A stretch of 64,000 nucleotides of DNA from Bacteroidota bacterium (GTDB lineage Bacteria > Bacteroidota > Ignavibacteria > UBA10030 > UBA8401), in NCBI GenBank assembly GCA_041658205.1, contig JBBAAO010000001.1, positions 1,240,001 through 1,304,000 on the forward strand. The letters run 5' to 3'. Positions 17,080 through 25,135 of this stretch are shown here, piece after piece. Every line of letters begins with the position of its first letter. The first letter of the stretch is position 1. Position numbers and translations under genes: made by a program. The notes under the pieces are model-generated. The model saw only the letters and a program-made list of their open reading frames with translations, was not told where the DNA came from and did not search any database.

Positions 17080-18714
17080 ATGGGTGCGAAAATTATTACG
17101 TTTGATTTCGACGCACGTGCAGGTTTAAAGCGCGGTGTTGATCAACTGGCAAATGCTGTGAAAGTTACTCTCGGTCCCAAAGGCCGAAATGTTGTTATTG
17201 AGAAAAAATTCGGTGCACCGACCATTACAAAAGACGGCGTGACTGTTGCAAAAGAAGTAGAGTTAGAAGATGCAATTGAAAATATGGGTGCACAAATGGT
17301 TCGCGAAGTTGCTTCCAAAACATCGGATGTTGCCGGTGATGGAACAACAACAGCTACCGTTCTTGCACAAGCCATCGTTCGAGAGGGATTAAAGAACGTT
17401 ACAGCAGGTGCAAATCCAATGGATTTGAAACGCGGTATTGATCTTGCCGTTACCAAAGTAATTGAACAATTAAAGGCAATGAGCAAACCAGTGAGCGGCA
17501 AGAAAGAAATTGCTCAAGTGGGAACAATCTCTGCAAACAACGATCCGACGATCGGAAATTTGATTGCCGATGCGATGGAAAAAGTTGGTAAAGATGGTGT
17601 TATCACTGTTGAAGAAGCAAAAGGTACAGAAACAACAGTTGATGTTGTTGAAGGTATGCAATTTGATCGTGGGTATCTTTCGCCGTATTTCGTGACAAAC
17701 GCAGATACAATGGAAGCAGAACTCGAAAATCCTTACATCCTTATTCATGACAAAAAGATCAGCGCGATGAAAGATCTTCTTCCGATCCTCGAGAAGATGG
17801 CTCAATCAGGACGCCCGATCCTTATCATTGCCGAAGAAGTTGAAGGTGAAGCGCTGGCAACATTAGTTGTGAATAAACTCCGCGGAACACTTCGAGTTGT
17901 ATCAGTAAAAGCACCCGGATTCGGTGATCGCCGAAAAGCGATGTTGGAAGACATTGCAATCTTAACCGGCGCACAGGTGATCTCTGAAGAAAAAGGGTAC
18001 AAGCTTGAGAATGCAACACTTGCCTACCTTGGTACAGCAAAGAAAATTGTTGTTGACAAAGATAACACAACAATCGTTGAAGGTGCCGGTACAAAAGATG
18101 ACATCAAAAAGCGTATCGCTGAAATCAAGTCACAGGTTGATAAAACAACATCGGACTATGATAAAGAAAAACTACAAGAGCGTCTTGCAAAACTTTCAGG
18201 TGGTGTTGCTGTATTGAAAATTGGAGCATCCACAGAAGTCGAAATGAAAGAGAAAAAAGCTCGTGTAGAAGATGCATTACACGCAACGCGGGCAGCTGTT
18301 GAAGAGGGAATTGTTCCCGGCGGCGGCGTAGCGTTTCTTCGCGCTATTGATGCGTTGAAAGATGTGAAAACAACTAATGCAGATCAAAAGACAGGTGTAC
18401 AAATACTTCGTCGTGCTCTGGAAGAACCGCTTCGGCAGATCGTTGCAAATGCAGGTCTTGATGGTTCGGTTGTTGTAGATAAAGTAAAAAATGGTAAAGA
18501 TGATTTTGGTTTTAATGCGTTAACAGAAACGTATGAAAATCTTATTGTGGCAGGCGTCATTGATCCTACAAAAGTTAGCCGTGTAGCGGTCGAAAATGCA
18601 GCAAGTGTTGCCGCGTTGTTATTAACAACGGAAGCAACCATTGTTGAAAAACCAGAAGAGAAAAAATCAGCACCCGCAATGCCCCCGGGCGGTGGAATGG
18701 GTGATATGTATTAA
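17080..18714 (+). CDS. groEL: Chaperonin GroEL
   Basis: A 544-residue chaperonin ATPase. ATP-binding blocks are visible (VTLGPKGRNVVIEK and GDGTTTATVLAQAI in the equatorial domain), as is the apical polypeptide-binding region (about residues 190-375) and the closing equatorial block (EEGIVPGGGVAFLRA). The flexible tail is short: PPGGGMGDMY instead of a long GGM repeat. It is the second gene of the CIRCE-regulated operon, with AAGGAG 10 bases before the ATG, and is followed by two tandem hairpins. The long open frames on the other strand are shadows of this gene's codon use. Confidence 0.98.
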   Translation: MGAKIITFDFDARAGLKRGVDQLANAVKVTLGPKGRNVVIEKKFGAPTITKDGVTVAKEVELEDAIENMGAQMVREVASKTSDVAGDGTTTATVLAQAIVREGLKNVTAGANPMDLKRGIDLAVTKVIEQLKAMSKPVSGKKEIAQVGTISANNDPTIGNLIADAMEKVGKDGVITVEEAKGTETTVDVVEGMQFDRGYLSPYFVTNADTMEAELENPYILIHDKKISAMKDLLPILEKMAQSGRPILIIAEEVEGEALATLVVNKLRGTLRVVSVKAPGFGDRRKAMLEDIAILTGAQVISEEKGYKLENATLAYLGTAKKIVVDKDNTTIVEGAGTKDDIKKRIAEIKSQVDKTTSDYDKEKLQERLAKLSGGVAVLKIGASTEVEMKEKKARVEDALHATRAAVEEGIVPGGGVAFLRAIDALKDVKTTNADQKTGVQILRRALEEPLRQIVANAGLDGSVVVDKVKNGKDDFGFNALTETYENLIVAGVIDPTKVSRVAVENAASVAALLLTTEATIVEKPEEKKSAPAMPPGGGMGDMY

Positions 18715-18726
18715 TATTCCCGTAAT

Positions 18727-18754
18727 CAAGTCAATGATTTTTACCATTGACTTG
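18727..18754. terminator. First hairpin after groEL
   Basis: Perfect 10-bp stem CAAGTCAATG / CATTGACTTG with an 8-base loop, 12 bases after the groEL stop. There is no T run, so it may protect the mRNA end or help the next hairpin. Confidence 0.55.
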
Positions 18755-18768
18755 GTTATTGCTATTTC

Positions 18769-18803
18769 AACCCTCAGTCAAAGTTCTTGGCTGAGGGTTT
18801 TTT
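18769..18803 (+). terminator. Rho-independent terminator of groES-groEL
   Basis: AACCCTCAG plus TCA pairs with TGG plus CTGAGGGTT (12 bp with one G-T pair), 7-base loop, then a T run. Confidence 0.88.
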
Positions 18804-18839
18804 ATTTTCTATATTTCAGAAAGTGAAAGGAACCAACAA

Positions 18840-20036
18840 ATGTCATTTCAACAACAACTTCCCCAGATTCAACAAAAGCTGAAAGATTATAAACTCGATG
18901 GATGGCTCCTCTATAATTTTCGAGGATGCAACTCTTTTGCTACAAAAATATTGGAGATGTCCTCCGGTAAACTCTCCTCAAGGCGGTATTTTTATTACAT
19001 TCCCGCAGATGGTACACCGCAAAAATTGGTGCACAGTATTGAGCAATACGATCTTGATCATCTCCCGGGTGAAAAGACCATTTTTAATCAATGGAAAACA
19101 CTGCATGAAGGAGTCAAAAAGATTCTTCATGGAGCAAAAACTATTTGCATGGAATACTCACCCAACAATGATATTCCTTATCTTTCAAAGGTTGATGCCG
19201 GTACGTTAGAATTCATCCGTTCATTTGGTGTAAACATTGTTTCTTCAGGCGATATTGTTCAGTTTTTTGAAGCTCGTTGGACTGATGAACAGTATACCGA
19301 TGCACAGGATTCAGCAAATATTTTATTGAAGACAATCGACAAAGCGTTCAATTATATCGGAGAAAATTTACGGGACGGAAAAAAAATTACGGAATATGAT
19401 GTGCAACAATTAATCATGGCTGAGTTTGAGAAACACCAATTGACAACATATGCTCCTGCGAATTGCTCAGTCAACGGGAATGGGGCAAATCCACATTATG
19501 ATCCGAGCTCGGAACAATCCTCAGAGATCAAAAAAGGGGATTATATTCTGATCGATTGGTGGGCAAAAAAGAAAAAACCCGGAGCAGTCTATGCAGATTT
19601 TACATGGGTCGGTTATGCAGGGAAAAGCATTCCGCAAAAATACCAAGAAGTATTCGACATTGTCAAAGGATCTCGTGATGCGGCGGTTGAATTTCTAAAA
19701 AAGGAGTTTGGTGCCGGTCGAAAAGTAAGAGGGTGTGATGTTGACGATGTGACAAGAAAGTATATTGACGATCTTGGGTATGGAAAATATTTTGTCCATA
19801 GAACCGGACATAATATAGGAGAAGAAGTGCATGGTAACGGCGCGCATATTGATAATTTTGAGACCATGGATGTGCGGGAAATTATTCCGGAAACATGTTT
19901 TTCCATTGAACCGGGAATATATTTACCTGGAGAATTTGGTATTCGATTGGAGATTGACGTTTATATCTCGAAAAACAAAGAAGTGATATTGCTCGGTGAT
20001 AAATATCAAAAACAAATTGTGAAAATCGATTGTTAA
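18840..20036 (+). CDS. M24-family metallopeptidase (Xaa-Pro aminopeptidase-like)
   Basis: A 398-residue two-domain protein. The N-terminal creatinase-like domain covers about residues 1-165, and the pita-bread M24 peptidase domain the rest. Metal ligands of the dinuclear centre are seen: DWWAKKKKPGAVYADF (two Asp), HRTGHNIG (His), CFSIEPGIYLPGE (Glu) and IRLEIDVYI (Glu). This predicts removal of N-terminal residues before proline, in the cytoplasm because no signal peptide is visible. GAAAGGA lies 9 bases before the ATG. The gene is flanked by the groEL terminator and by the SDR gene 48 bases downstream. A related family such as dipeptidase PepQ cannot be excluded. Confidence 0.88.
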   Translation: MSFQQQLPQIQQKLKDYKLDGWLLYNFRGCNSFATKILEMSSGKLSSRRYFYYIPADGTPQKLVHSIEQYDLDHLPGEKTIFNQWKTLHEGVKKILHGAKTICMEYSPNNDIPYLSKVDAGTLEFIRSFGVNIVSSGDIVQFFEARWTDEQYTDAQDSANILLKTIDKAFNYIGENLRDGKKITEYDVQQLIMAEFEKHQLTTYAPANCSVNGNGANPHYDPSSEQSSEIKKGDYILIDWWAKKKKPGAVYADFTWVGYAGKSIPQKYQEVFDIVKGSRDAAVEFLKKEFGAGRKVRGCDVDDVTRKYIDDLGYGKYFVHRTGHNIGEEVHGNGAHIDNFETMDVREIIPETCFSIEPGIYLPGEFGIRLEIDVYISKNKEVILLGDKYQKQIVKIDC

Positions 20037-20084
20037 CATGAGTATTCGAAAACAAAAATATTTCAGAACAGCGATTACCACATT

Positions 20085-20873
20085 ATGGATTTAGGAATAA
20101 AAAATAAAATTGCACTTGTTGCAGCGTCAAGTCAAGGACTTGGTAAAGCCGCTGCTTTTTCTTTGGCAAAAGAGGGAGTGAATCTTGCGATTTGCTCACG
20201 AAATAAAAAAGTGATTGAATCAACAGCTGTTGAGATACAGAAAGCAACAGGGGTGAGAGTCGTTCCATATATAGCAGATGTATCACAGGCATCAGAAATA
20301 GATAAACTGGTTGAGTCTGTAACCAAGGAGTTTGGCAGGATTGATATCCTTGTGAACAATGCCGGAGGCCCACCGACGGGCAATATAGCATCTCTGCCTG
20401 ATTCGGAGTGGGAGCGCGGATTTAATCTTACATTAATGAGCATGGTGAGAATGACGAGAGCAGTGCTTCCGTCCATGCAAAAGCATTATTGGGGAAGAAT
20501 CATTTCCATTGTTTCACTTACTGCTAAACAACCAATTGATGATCTTATGATCTCTTCAACAATTCGTCCCGGAATTCTTGGACTGACAAAAGTGTTAGCT
20601 AATCAGAACGGTAAATTTAATATTACGGTTAATACAGTTTGTCCGGGATATATTTTAACAAATCGCCAAGAAGAACTTAGCCGCTCCCATTCTGCGGAAA
20701 AGAATATATCAATGGAAGAATATCTTGCTGAAAGTGTAAGAAATATTCCGGTTGGACGCTTGGGAAGGCCGGAAGAAATTGGTGATGTTATCGCTTTTTT
20801 GGCATCAGAAAAGGCAAGTTATATCAATGGGTCAAATATTATTGTGGATGGGGGACAGATCAAGAGTATATAA
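20085..20873 (+). CDS. SDR-family protein lacking the usual catalytic tyrosine
   Basis: A 262-residue short-chain dehydrogenase/reductase with a Rossmann fold. The nucleotide-binding turn is AASSQGLGKAAAFSL (a TGxxxGxG variant), the structural motif NNAGGPP and the GGQ-containing C-terminus are normal, and it resembles FabG-like 3-oxoacyl reductases. At the active site the usual S-x10-13-Y-x3-K is changed: after IVSLTAKQPIDDL the segment reads ISSTIRPGILGLTK, with Ile/Arg where Tyr is expected. Homologues with NxxR in this place exist, so this may be a subfamily trait rather than decay. Substrate unknown. It is on the same strand as the M24 gene, 48 bases away. Confidence 0.82.
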   Translation: MDLGIKNKIALVAASSQGLGKAAAFSLAKEGVNLAICSRNKKVIESTAVEIQKATGVRVVPYIADVSQASEIDKLVESVTKEFGRIDILVNNAGGPPTGNIASLPDSEWERGFNLTLMSMVRMTRAVLPSMQKHYWGRIISIVSLTAKQPIDDLMISSTIRPGILGLTKVLANQNGKFNITVNTVCPGYILTNRQEELSRSHSAEKNISMEEYLAESVRNIPVGRLGRPEEIGDVIAFLASEKASYINGSNIIVDGGQIKSI

Positions 20874-20877
20874 TAGA

Positions 20878-20899
20878 ACGGGATGGCATGCCGTCCTAT
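20878..20899. repeat. REP-like palindrome upstream of the RAYT gene
   Basis: ACGGGATGGCATGCCGTCC: an imperfect palindrome around GGCATGCC. It matches the palindromes inside (21340-21366) and after (21603-21629) the transposase gene in its ACGGGATG and CCGTCC arms. Confidence 0.7.
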
Positions 20900-20967
20900 T
20901 AAGATATACACCTTTTCTATCAAGAGAATTACGTTGTTATATATATACACTGTTAGTAATATTCTGA

Positions 20968-21606
20968 ATGAAAGAATATTACAGACGACACCTTCCGCAT
21001 ATTAACCCTGTTTCCGCAATTTATTTTATCACATTTAGACTTATTAATTCGCTACCGCATCATCTTATTTTACAGCTCATGGAAGAGTATGATAAGGATA
21101 GGGAATTGAAATCTCTTCAAAAAATAGATCCTGCTATAAAATCCGTCCCAGAATCCTTCTACCGTAAATACTTTGAGAGTTTTGATTCTTTCCTTGATAA
21201 TCAACAATCGGGGAATTCATGGTTACGACAAGATGCTGTAGCCAGAATTGTATATAACGCGATAAAATATCGAGACAATAAAGATTATGATTTGATTTGT
21301 TTCACGATCATGTCGAACCATGTTCATATGCTTATTGACGTAAGACGGGATGTCATCCCGTCTTACAATAGTTACACCGTTCTGACCACAATTCTCCATT
21401 CGTTGAAGCGATTCACTGCATTTGAATGTAATAGAGCTTTACATCGATCTGGACCATTTTGGCAGTCAGAGAGCTACGATCATGTCGTAAAAGATGAGGC
21501 AGAATTGGAACGGATAATCCGATATGTTGTATACAATCCAGTGAAAGCTGGTTTTGTGAAAGATCCAAAAAAATGGAAGTTTACATATTGTAAATATTTT
21601 TTGTAA
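20968..21606 (+). CDS. REP-associated tyrosine transposase (RAYT, Y1_Tnp family)
   Basis: A 212-residue single-strand DNA transposase of the IS200/IS605-related RAYT group. The metal-binding HUH motif reads SNHVHML at residues 116-122. The Tyr-containing FWQSESYDHVVKDE block (about 168-181) carries the likely nucleophile, and IIRYVVYNPVKAGFV is the usual C-terminal signature. RAYTs nick at REP palindromes and are usually single-copy domesticated genes. Here REP-like palindromes lie 70 bases before the gene, just after its stop, and inside it. The internal copy encodes VRRDVIPSYN right behind the HUH motif and replaces a normally variable loop. The frame is intact, so it may still be active. 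Confidence 0.9.
   Translation: MKEYYRRHLPHINPVSAIYFITFRLINSLPHHLILQLMEEYDKDRELKSLQKIDPAIKSVPESFYRKYFESFDSFLDNQQSGNSWLRQDAVARIVYNAIKYRDNKDYDLICFTIMSNHVHMLIDVRRDVIPSYNSYTVLTTILHSLKRFTAFECNRALHRSGPFWQSESYDHVVKDEAELERIIRYVVYNPVKAGFVKDPKKWKFTYCKYFL
21340..21366. repeat. Perfect REP-like palindrome inside the RAYT coding sequence
   Basis: GTAAGACGGGATG-T-CATCCCGTCTTAC: 13-bp arms around one base, in frame in the transposase gene. It has the same core as the two flanking copies. Confidence 0.92.
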
Positions 21607-21629
21607 GACGGGATGGCATCCCGTCCTAC
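21603..21629. repeat. REP-like palindrome just after the RAYT gene
   Basis: GTAAGACGGGATG-G-CATCCCGTCCTAC: 13-bp arms with one G-T type mismatch around one base. It overlaps the transposase stop codon (TAA at 21604-21606) and differs from the internal copy at only two positions. Confidence 0.9.
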
Positions 21630-21633
21630 GGTG

Positions 21634-23025
21634 TTATTTTTTATTCTTTAAGATTCTTGTCCAATGAACAATCTGTTTCTTCACTTCATTTGGTGCAGTA
21701 CTTCCTGCCGATTTTTTATGTTCAATAGACTTGTGCGGATCGAGCAAATCAAAAACATCTTCCGAAAACTTATGTGAGAACTTATGTAATTCTTTCAAGG
21801 TGAGCTTTGAAAAGGAATTGCCATGTTCAATACAGTATCCGACTATTTTGCCGGTAATTGAGTGAGCATCGCGAAAAGGGACATTATGTTTCACCAGATA
21901 ATCTGCTATTTCGGTTGCAGTCAGAAAATCATTCTTCAATTCTTCTTCAAATCGCTCTTTAACGAACGTTGTGTGCACGAATACATGCGTCATAATGTAG
22001 ACACAATCACGAGTAGTATTGACGGCATCGAACAAGGGGAGTTTATCTTCCTGCATATCCCGATTATAGGCAAGGGGGAGACCCTTCATCATTGTCAGGA
22101 TATTCATAAGATCGCCATAAACACGTCCAACTTTCCCGCGGGTCAATTCTGCCATGTCGGGATTCTTTTTCTGCGGCATGATGCTGCTGCCTGTTGAATA
22201 CGAATCATCAATCTTCGCGAAATTAAATTCCTGTGAAGACCACAACACTAATTCTTCAGACATTCTACTTAAATGCATCATAATATTGCTGCTGGCAGAA
22301 ACAAATTCGATGATATAATCGCGATCAGAAACGGCATCAATACTATTTTCAAGGACAGTATCAAACCCTAATTTTTTTGCAACTGCAGCCCGGTCAATCG
22401 GAAATGATGTACCGGCCATTGCAGCAGCTCCAAGCGGCAAGCGGTTCACTCGTTTGTAACAATCAGAAAGCCGTTCATCATCTCGTTCTAACATGGAAAC
22501 GTACGCCAACAAATGATGCGAAAGATAAATAGGTTGAGCCCGCTGGAGATGAGTATATCCGGGCATTATTGTCCCGAAATATTTTTCGGACTTGTATAAT
22601 AACACTCGTTGAAACTGAGCGATACGCTTTTTTAATTCAATAATCGCCGATCGAAGATACAGTCGTTCATCGAGGGCAACCTGATCATTTCGGCTTCGGC
22701 CCGTGTGGAGTTTACCGCCGACCGGTCCTACTTTTTGAATGAGGCGCTGTTCGATGGCCATATGGATATCTTCTTTATCCCAGGAGAGATCCAGTTTGCC
22801 CGATTCAATTTCGGCAAGGATTCCTTTCAATGCCGTACGAATCCGACGTGATTCTTCTGCAGTAATAATTTTGCATGCAGCAAGCATTTCAACGTGGGCA
22901 ATACTGCCCTGAATATCTTCCTGATAAAGAGTTTTGTCGAGATCGATCGAGGAGGAGAAGCGTAATGCCGCTTCTGATAGTGCTGTCTTAAATCGTCCGG
23001 CCCAGAGTGATTTTGATTGTGGCAT
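21634..23025 (-). CDS. argH: Argininosuccinate lyase
   Basis: A 463-residue enzyme of the fumarase/aspartase superfamily. It splits argininosuccinate into arginine and fumarate, the last step of arginine synthesis. Visible signatures: SLWAGRFK at the N-terminus, TGRSRNDQVALD (residues about 109-120) and the superfamily loop GSSIMPQKKNPD with the catalytic Ser. The C-terminal tail IVHWTRILKNKK ends 5 bases from the REP palindrome of the neighbouring RAYT. No other arginine genes are in the window, so the pathway is not clustered here. It is divergent from nothing and sits alone between the RAYT and the ribosomal operon. Confidence 0.96.
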   Translation of the reverse strand: MPQSKSLWAGRFKTALSEAALRFSSSIDLDKTLYQEDIQGSIAHVEMLAACKIITAEESRRIRTALKGILAEIESGKLDLSWDKEDIHMAIEQRLIQKVGPVGGKLHTGRSRNDQVALDERLYLRSAIIELKKRIAQFQRVLLYKSEKYFGTIMPGYTHLQRAQPIYLSHHLLAYVSMLERDDERLSDCYKRVNRLPLGAAAMAGTSFPIDRAAVAKKLGFDTVLENSIDAVSDRDYIIEFVSASSNIMMHLSRMSEELVLWSSQEFNFAKIDDSYSTGSSIMPQKKNPDMAELTRGKVGRVYGDLMNILTMMKGLPLAYNRDMQEDKLPLFDAVNTTRDCVYIMTHVFVHTTFVKERFEEELKNDFLTATEIADYLVKHNVPFRDAHSITGKIVGYCIEHGNSFSKLTLKELHKFSHKFSEDVFDLLDPHKSIEHKKSAGSTAPNEVKKQIVHWTRILKNKK

Positions 23026-23114
23026 ATAATAAATTCCAAATAATTGAATATATCGACAAGGTTACCCTGTGAGGTGTTCGTTAAACCTTTCCAAGATTGG
23101 CGTATGCAAATATA

Positions 23115-23146
23115 CAAAAAAAAACCTGACTGATGCAGTCAGGTTT
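23115..23146 (-). terminator. Terminator of the prs-rplI operon
   Basis: Stem AAACCTGACTG / CAGTCAGGTTT with a 3-base loop. On the minus strand it is followed by a run of about nine T, so it stops transcripts coming from rplI before argH. On the plus strand the T tail is shorter. Confidence 0.85.
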
Positions 23147-23156
23147 TTACATCCTC

Positions 23157-23189
23157 AGTTGACCGTCACCTTAAAGGTGACGGTCAACT
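23157..23189. repeat. Perfect 15-bp inverted repeat after rplI
   Basis: AGTTGACCGTCACCT-TAA-AGGTGACGGTCAACT. It lies between the rplI stop and the operon terminator. It has no T tail of its own and resembles a mobile palindrome more than a terminator. Confidence 0.85.
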
Positions 23190-23195
23190 CAACTA

Positions 23196-23639
23196 TTACT
23201 CCCTTACAACCCACACCTTCACTTTTGCAGCGACCTTTGAATGTAACTTCACCGGTACTTCAAAAATGCCGAGAGTTTTGATCGGTTCTTCCAATTCGAT
23301 AATTCGTTTATCGATAGAATAACCTTTCTCTGTGAGTGATTCAGCAATCATTTGCGATGTTACCGCGCCAAAGAGTTTATCGTCTTCGCCGACCTTCATT
23401 GTAATGGTCAATGAAACACTGCCGAGTTGTGCTGCAAGTTTTTCAGAATCCAAAACAACTTTTTCTTCTTTTCGTGCAAGTTGTTTCTTTTCCTGTTCAA
23501 GAGCTTTCAGGTTACCTTCGGTTGCGCGGAATGCAATGCTTCTCGGAATGAGATAATTGCGAGCGAAACCATCTTTCACATCAACAACATCGCCGATGTT
23601 GCCAAGTGTGTTATAATTTTGACGTAAAATGACTTTCAT
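23196..23639 (-). CDS. rplI: 50S ribosomal protein L9
   Basis: A 147-residue protein with the L9 layout: N-terminal rRNA-binding domain (GNIGDVVDVKDGFARNYLIPR), a long connecting helix (residues about 45-75, Lys/Glu-rich) and a C-terminal domain ending in VKVWVVRE. It is the last gene of the prs-rplY-pth-rpsF-rpsR-rplI operon, 19 bases after rpsR. A perfect inverted repeat and a terminator follow. Confidence 0.97.
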   Translation of the reverse strand: MKVILRQNYNTLGNIGDVVDVKDGFARNYLIPRSIAFRATEGNLKALEQEKKQLARKEEKVVLDSEKLAAQLGSVSLTITMKVGEDDKLFGAVTSQMIAESLTEKGYSIDKRIIELEEPIKTLGIFEVPVKLHSKVAAKVKVWVVRE

Positions 23640-23658
23640 GTTCTCAGACCTCTTTCAA

Positions 23659-23982
23659 TTACTTAATGGCTTCAGATGTGAACGGAAGAAGCGCGATATG
23701 GCGTGCGCGTTTGATCGCCTGAACGAGCTGGCGTTGATATTTGGCACTTGTCCCGGTAATACGTTTGGGAATGATCTTGCCTTGTTCATTGATGAACTTG
23801 CGGAGCAACTTTTCATCTTTGTAATCAATATAGATCGTCCCGGCAGCTGTAAACCGGCATGTGCGTTTCTTCTTTTGTTGAGCATCCTTCTTTGCATCTC
23901 TGCGATTGTCGCCGCGATTTCCGTCTTTACGGAATCCGCCGCCTTCACGTCTGTTATTATCGAATGATGATTCTCTTCTCAT
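23659..23982 (-). CDS. rpsR: 30S ribosomal protein S18 with basic N-terminal extension
   Basis: The S18 core (about 65 residues: CRFTAAGTIYIDYKD, ITGTSAKYQRQLVQAIKRARHIALLPF) is preceded by some 40 residues rich in Arg, Gly, Asn and Asp (MRRESSFDNNRREGGGFRKD), which makes 107 residues instead of the usual 75-80. Extended S18 proteins of this type occur in the Bacteroidota/Chlorobiota group. The start overlaps the rpsF stop by 4 bases (ATGA). The ssb gene that stands between rpsF and rpsR in many bacteria is absent here. Confidence 0.95.
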   Translation of the reverse strand: MRRESSFDNNRREGGGFRKDGNRGDNRRDAKKDAQQKKKRTCRFTAAGTIYIDYKDEKLLRKFINEQGKIIPKRITGTSAKYQRQLVQAIKRARHIALLPFTSEAIK

Positions 23983-24398
23983 GCGGTAACTCCTTTGCTT
24001 ATTTCTTTCGCTGCTTCTTTTGCTGCTTCCTTTGCTTCTTCCGCAACGATTTGTTCACTGATTGGTGTTTTTTGACCAACTTCTTTTGCTTTCAACGCCT
24101 TTTTGTTTAATTCAACCGTTAAGAAACGGATGATATTCTCATTCAAAAGGTACTGGCGTTCTAATTTTGCAATCAGATCGCCGGATGCTTTGAATTCGTA
24201 GAGACAGTAAAAGCCATTGTTTTTCTTTTTAATGGCGTATGCAAGACGGCGACGGCCCCATTTTTCCAGAGCGCGAATTTCACCGTTATTCTTGGTGATG
24301 AAGTCCTTTATCTTCTCAATTTCCGCTTCGATTTGAGCATCTTCGAGCGTAGCATTGACGATGATAATAGATTCATAGATCTTGGTTTTGTATTGCAT
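23979..24398 (-). CDS. rpsF: 30S ribosomal protein S6
   Basis: A 139-residue S6 with the ferredoxin-like core (YESIIIVNATLEDAQIEAEI, WGRRRLAYAIKKKNNGFYCLYEF, LNENIIRFLTV) and a charged Ala/Glu-rich C-terminal tail of about 40 residues (EEAKEAAKEAAKEISKG). The frame is open back to 24428, but AGGAGG lies 6 bases before the ATG at 24398, which fixes the start. S6 pairs with S18 on the small-subunit platform, and the two genes overlap by 4 bases. The gap to pth is 81 bases. Confidence 0.96.
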   Translation of the reverse strand: MQYKTKIYESIIIVNATLEDAQIEAEIEKIKDFITKNNGEIRALEKWGRRRLAYAIKKKNNGFYCLYEFKASGDLIAKLERQYLLNENIIRFLTVELNKKALKAKEVGQKTPISEQIVAEEAKEAAKEAAKEISKGVTA

Positions 24399-24479
24399 TA
24401 ACATCCTCCTTTGGACATTAGACCCCATCTCATATGAAGCAGTAGGATGGAGCAGGTTGTGTTCAGTTTTTTCTAAAAC

Positions 24480-25082
24480 TCATTCCGCATTTGCGGAACT
24501 GAAAAAATTCTTGTTATACAAATTCATTGTCTTTTGAATCCCAGATTGTAACCAGCTCAAACACGAATCGTGTATGTGAAGGAATAATTGGGGGAGAAGT
24601 CTCTTTTCCTCAATATCAAAATGGGCTAAAACATAATCAGCCATTGCTTCGTGAGTATGATGTTCCGGCAGTGTTGCACCGCCAACCCCCACGCGTAATC
24701 TCGGTAACAAATCACTTTGAGTGTGATAAATGATTGAAGCCAATCCGTTATGTCCGCCATCGCTTCCTTTTGGACGTAACCTCAATGTCCCAAAGGGGAG
24801 TTGAAAATCATCATACACGATTAAAAACTCATCCAGTGCGATGCTGTATTTTTGATGAATTTCTCGGACAGCAATTCCGCTGTTGTTCATATACGATTGC
24901 GGCATCAACAGAAGGATTTCACTCCCTTCTATTACAGCTTGATAACATTCATAGGACTCTGTACTCTCAAAGAATTTAGCGCCGAATTTTGTGATCAAAA
25001 ATTCTATAAAGAGACATCCAACATTATGCCGCGTATCTCGATACCGGCTTCCAGGATTTCCTAAACCTACGATGCATTTCAC
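24480..25082 (-). CDS. pth: Peptidyl-tRNA hydrolase
   Basis: A 200-residue hydrolase that frees tRNA from prematurely released peptidyl-tRNA. The family markers are present: GLGNPGSRYRDTRHNVG with the catalytic His near residue 19, QSYMNNSGIAVREI with the active-site Asn, VYDDFQLPFGTLRLRPKGSDGGHNGL, and RLRVGVG. It sits between rplY and rpsF in a widely conserved operon, 53 bases after rplY. The rather hydrophilic tail after residue 180 is normal for the family. Confidence 0.96.
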   Translation of the reverse strand: MKCIVGLGNPGSRYRDTRHNVGCLFIEFLITKFGAKFFESTESYECYQAVIEGSEILLLMPQSYMNNSGIAVREIHQKYSIALDEFLIVYDDFQLPFGTLRLRPKGSDGGHNGLASIIYHTQSDLLPRLRVGVGGATLPEHHTHEAMADYVLAHFDIEEKRLLPQLFLHIHDSCLSWLQSGIQKTMNLYNKNFFSSANAE

Positions 25083-25135
25083 TGTCTGTGACCTTGTGGA
25101 GAAGAAACTTTATTTTCAAAGAACGAACGAAAAAA

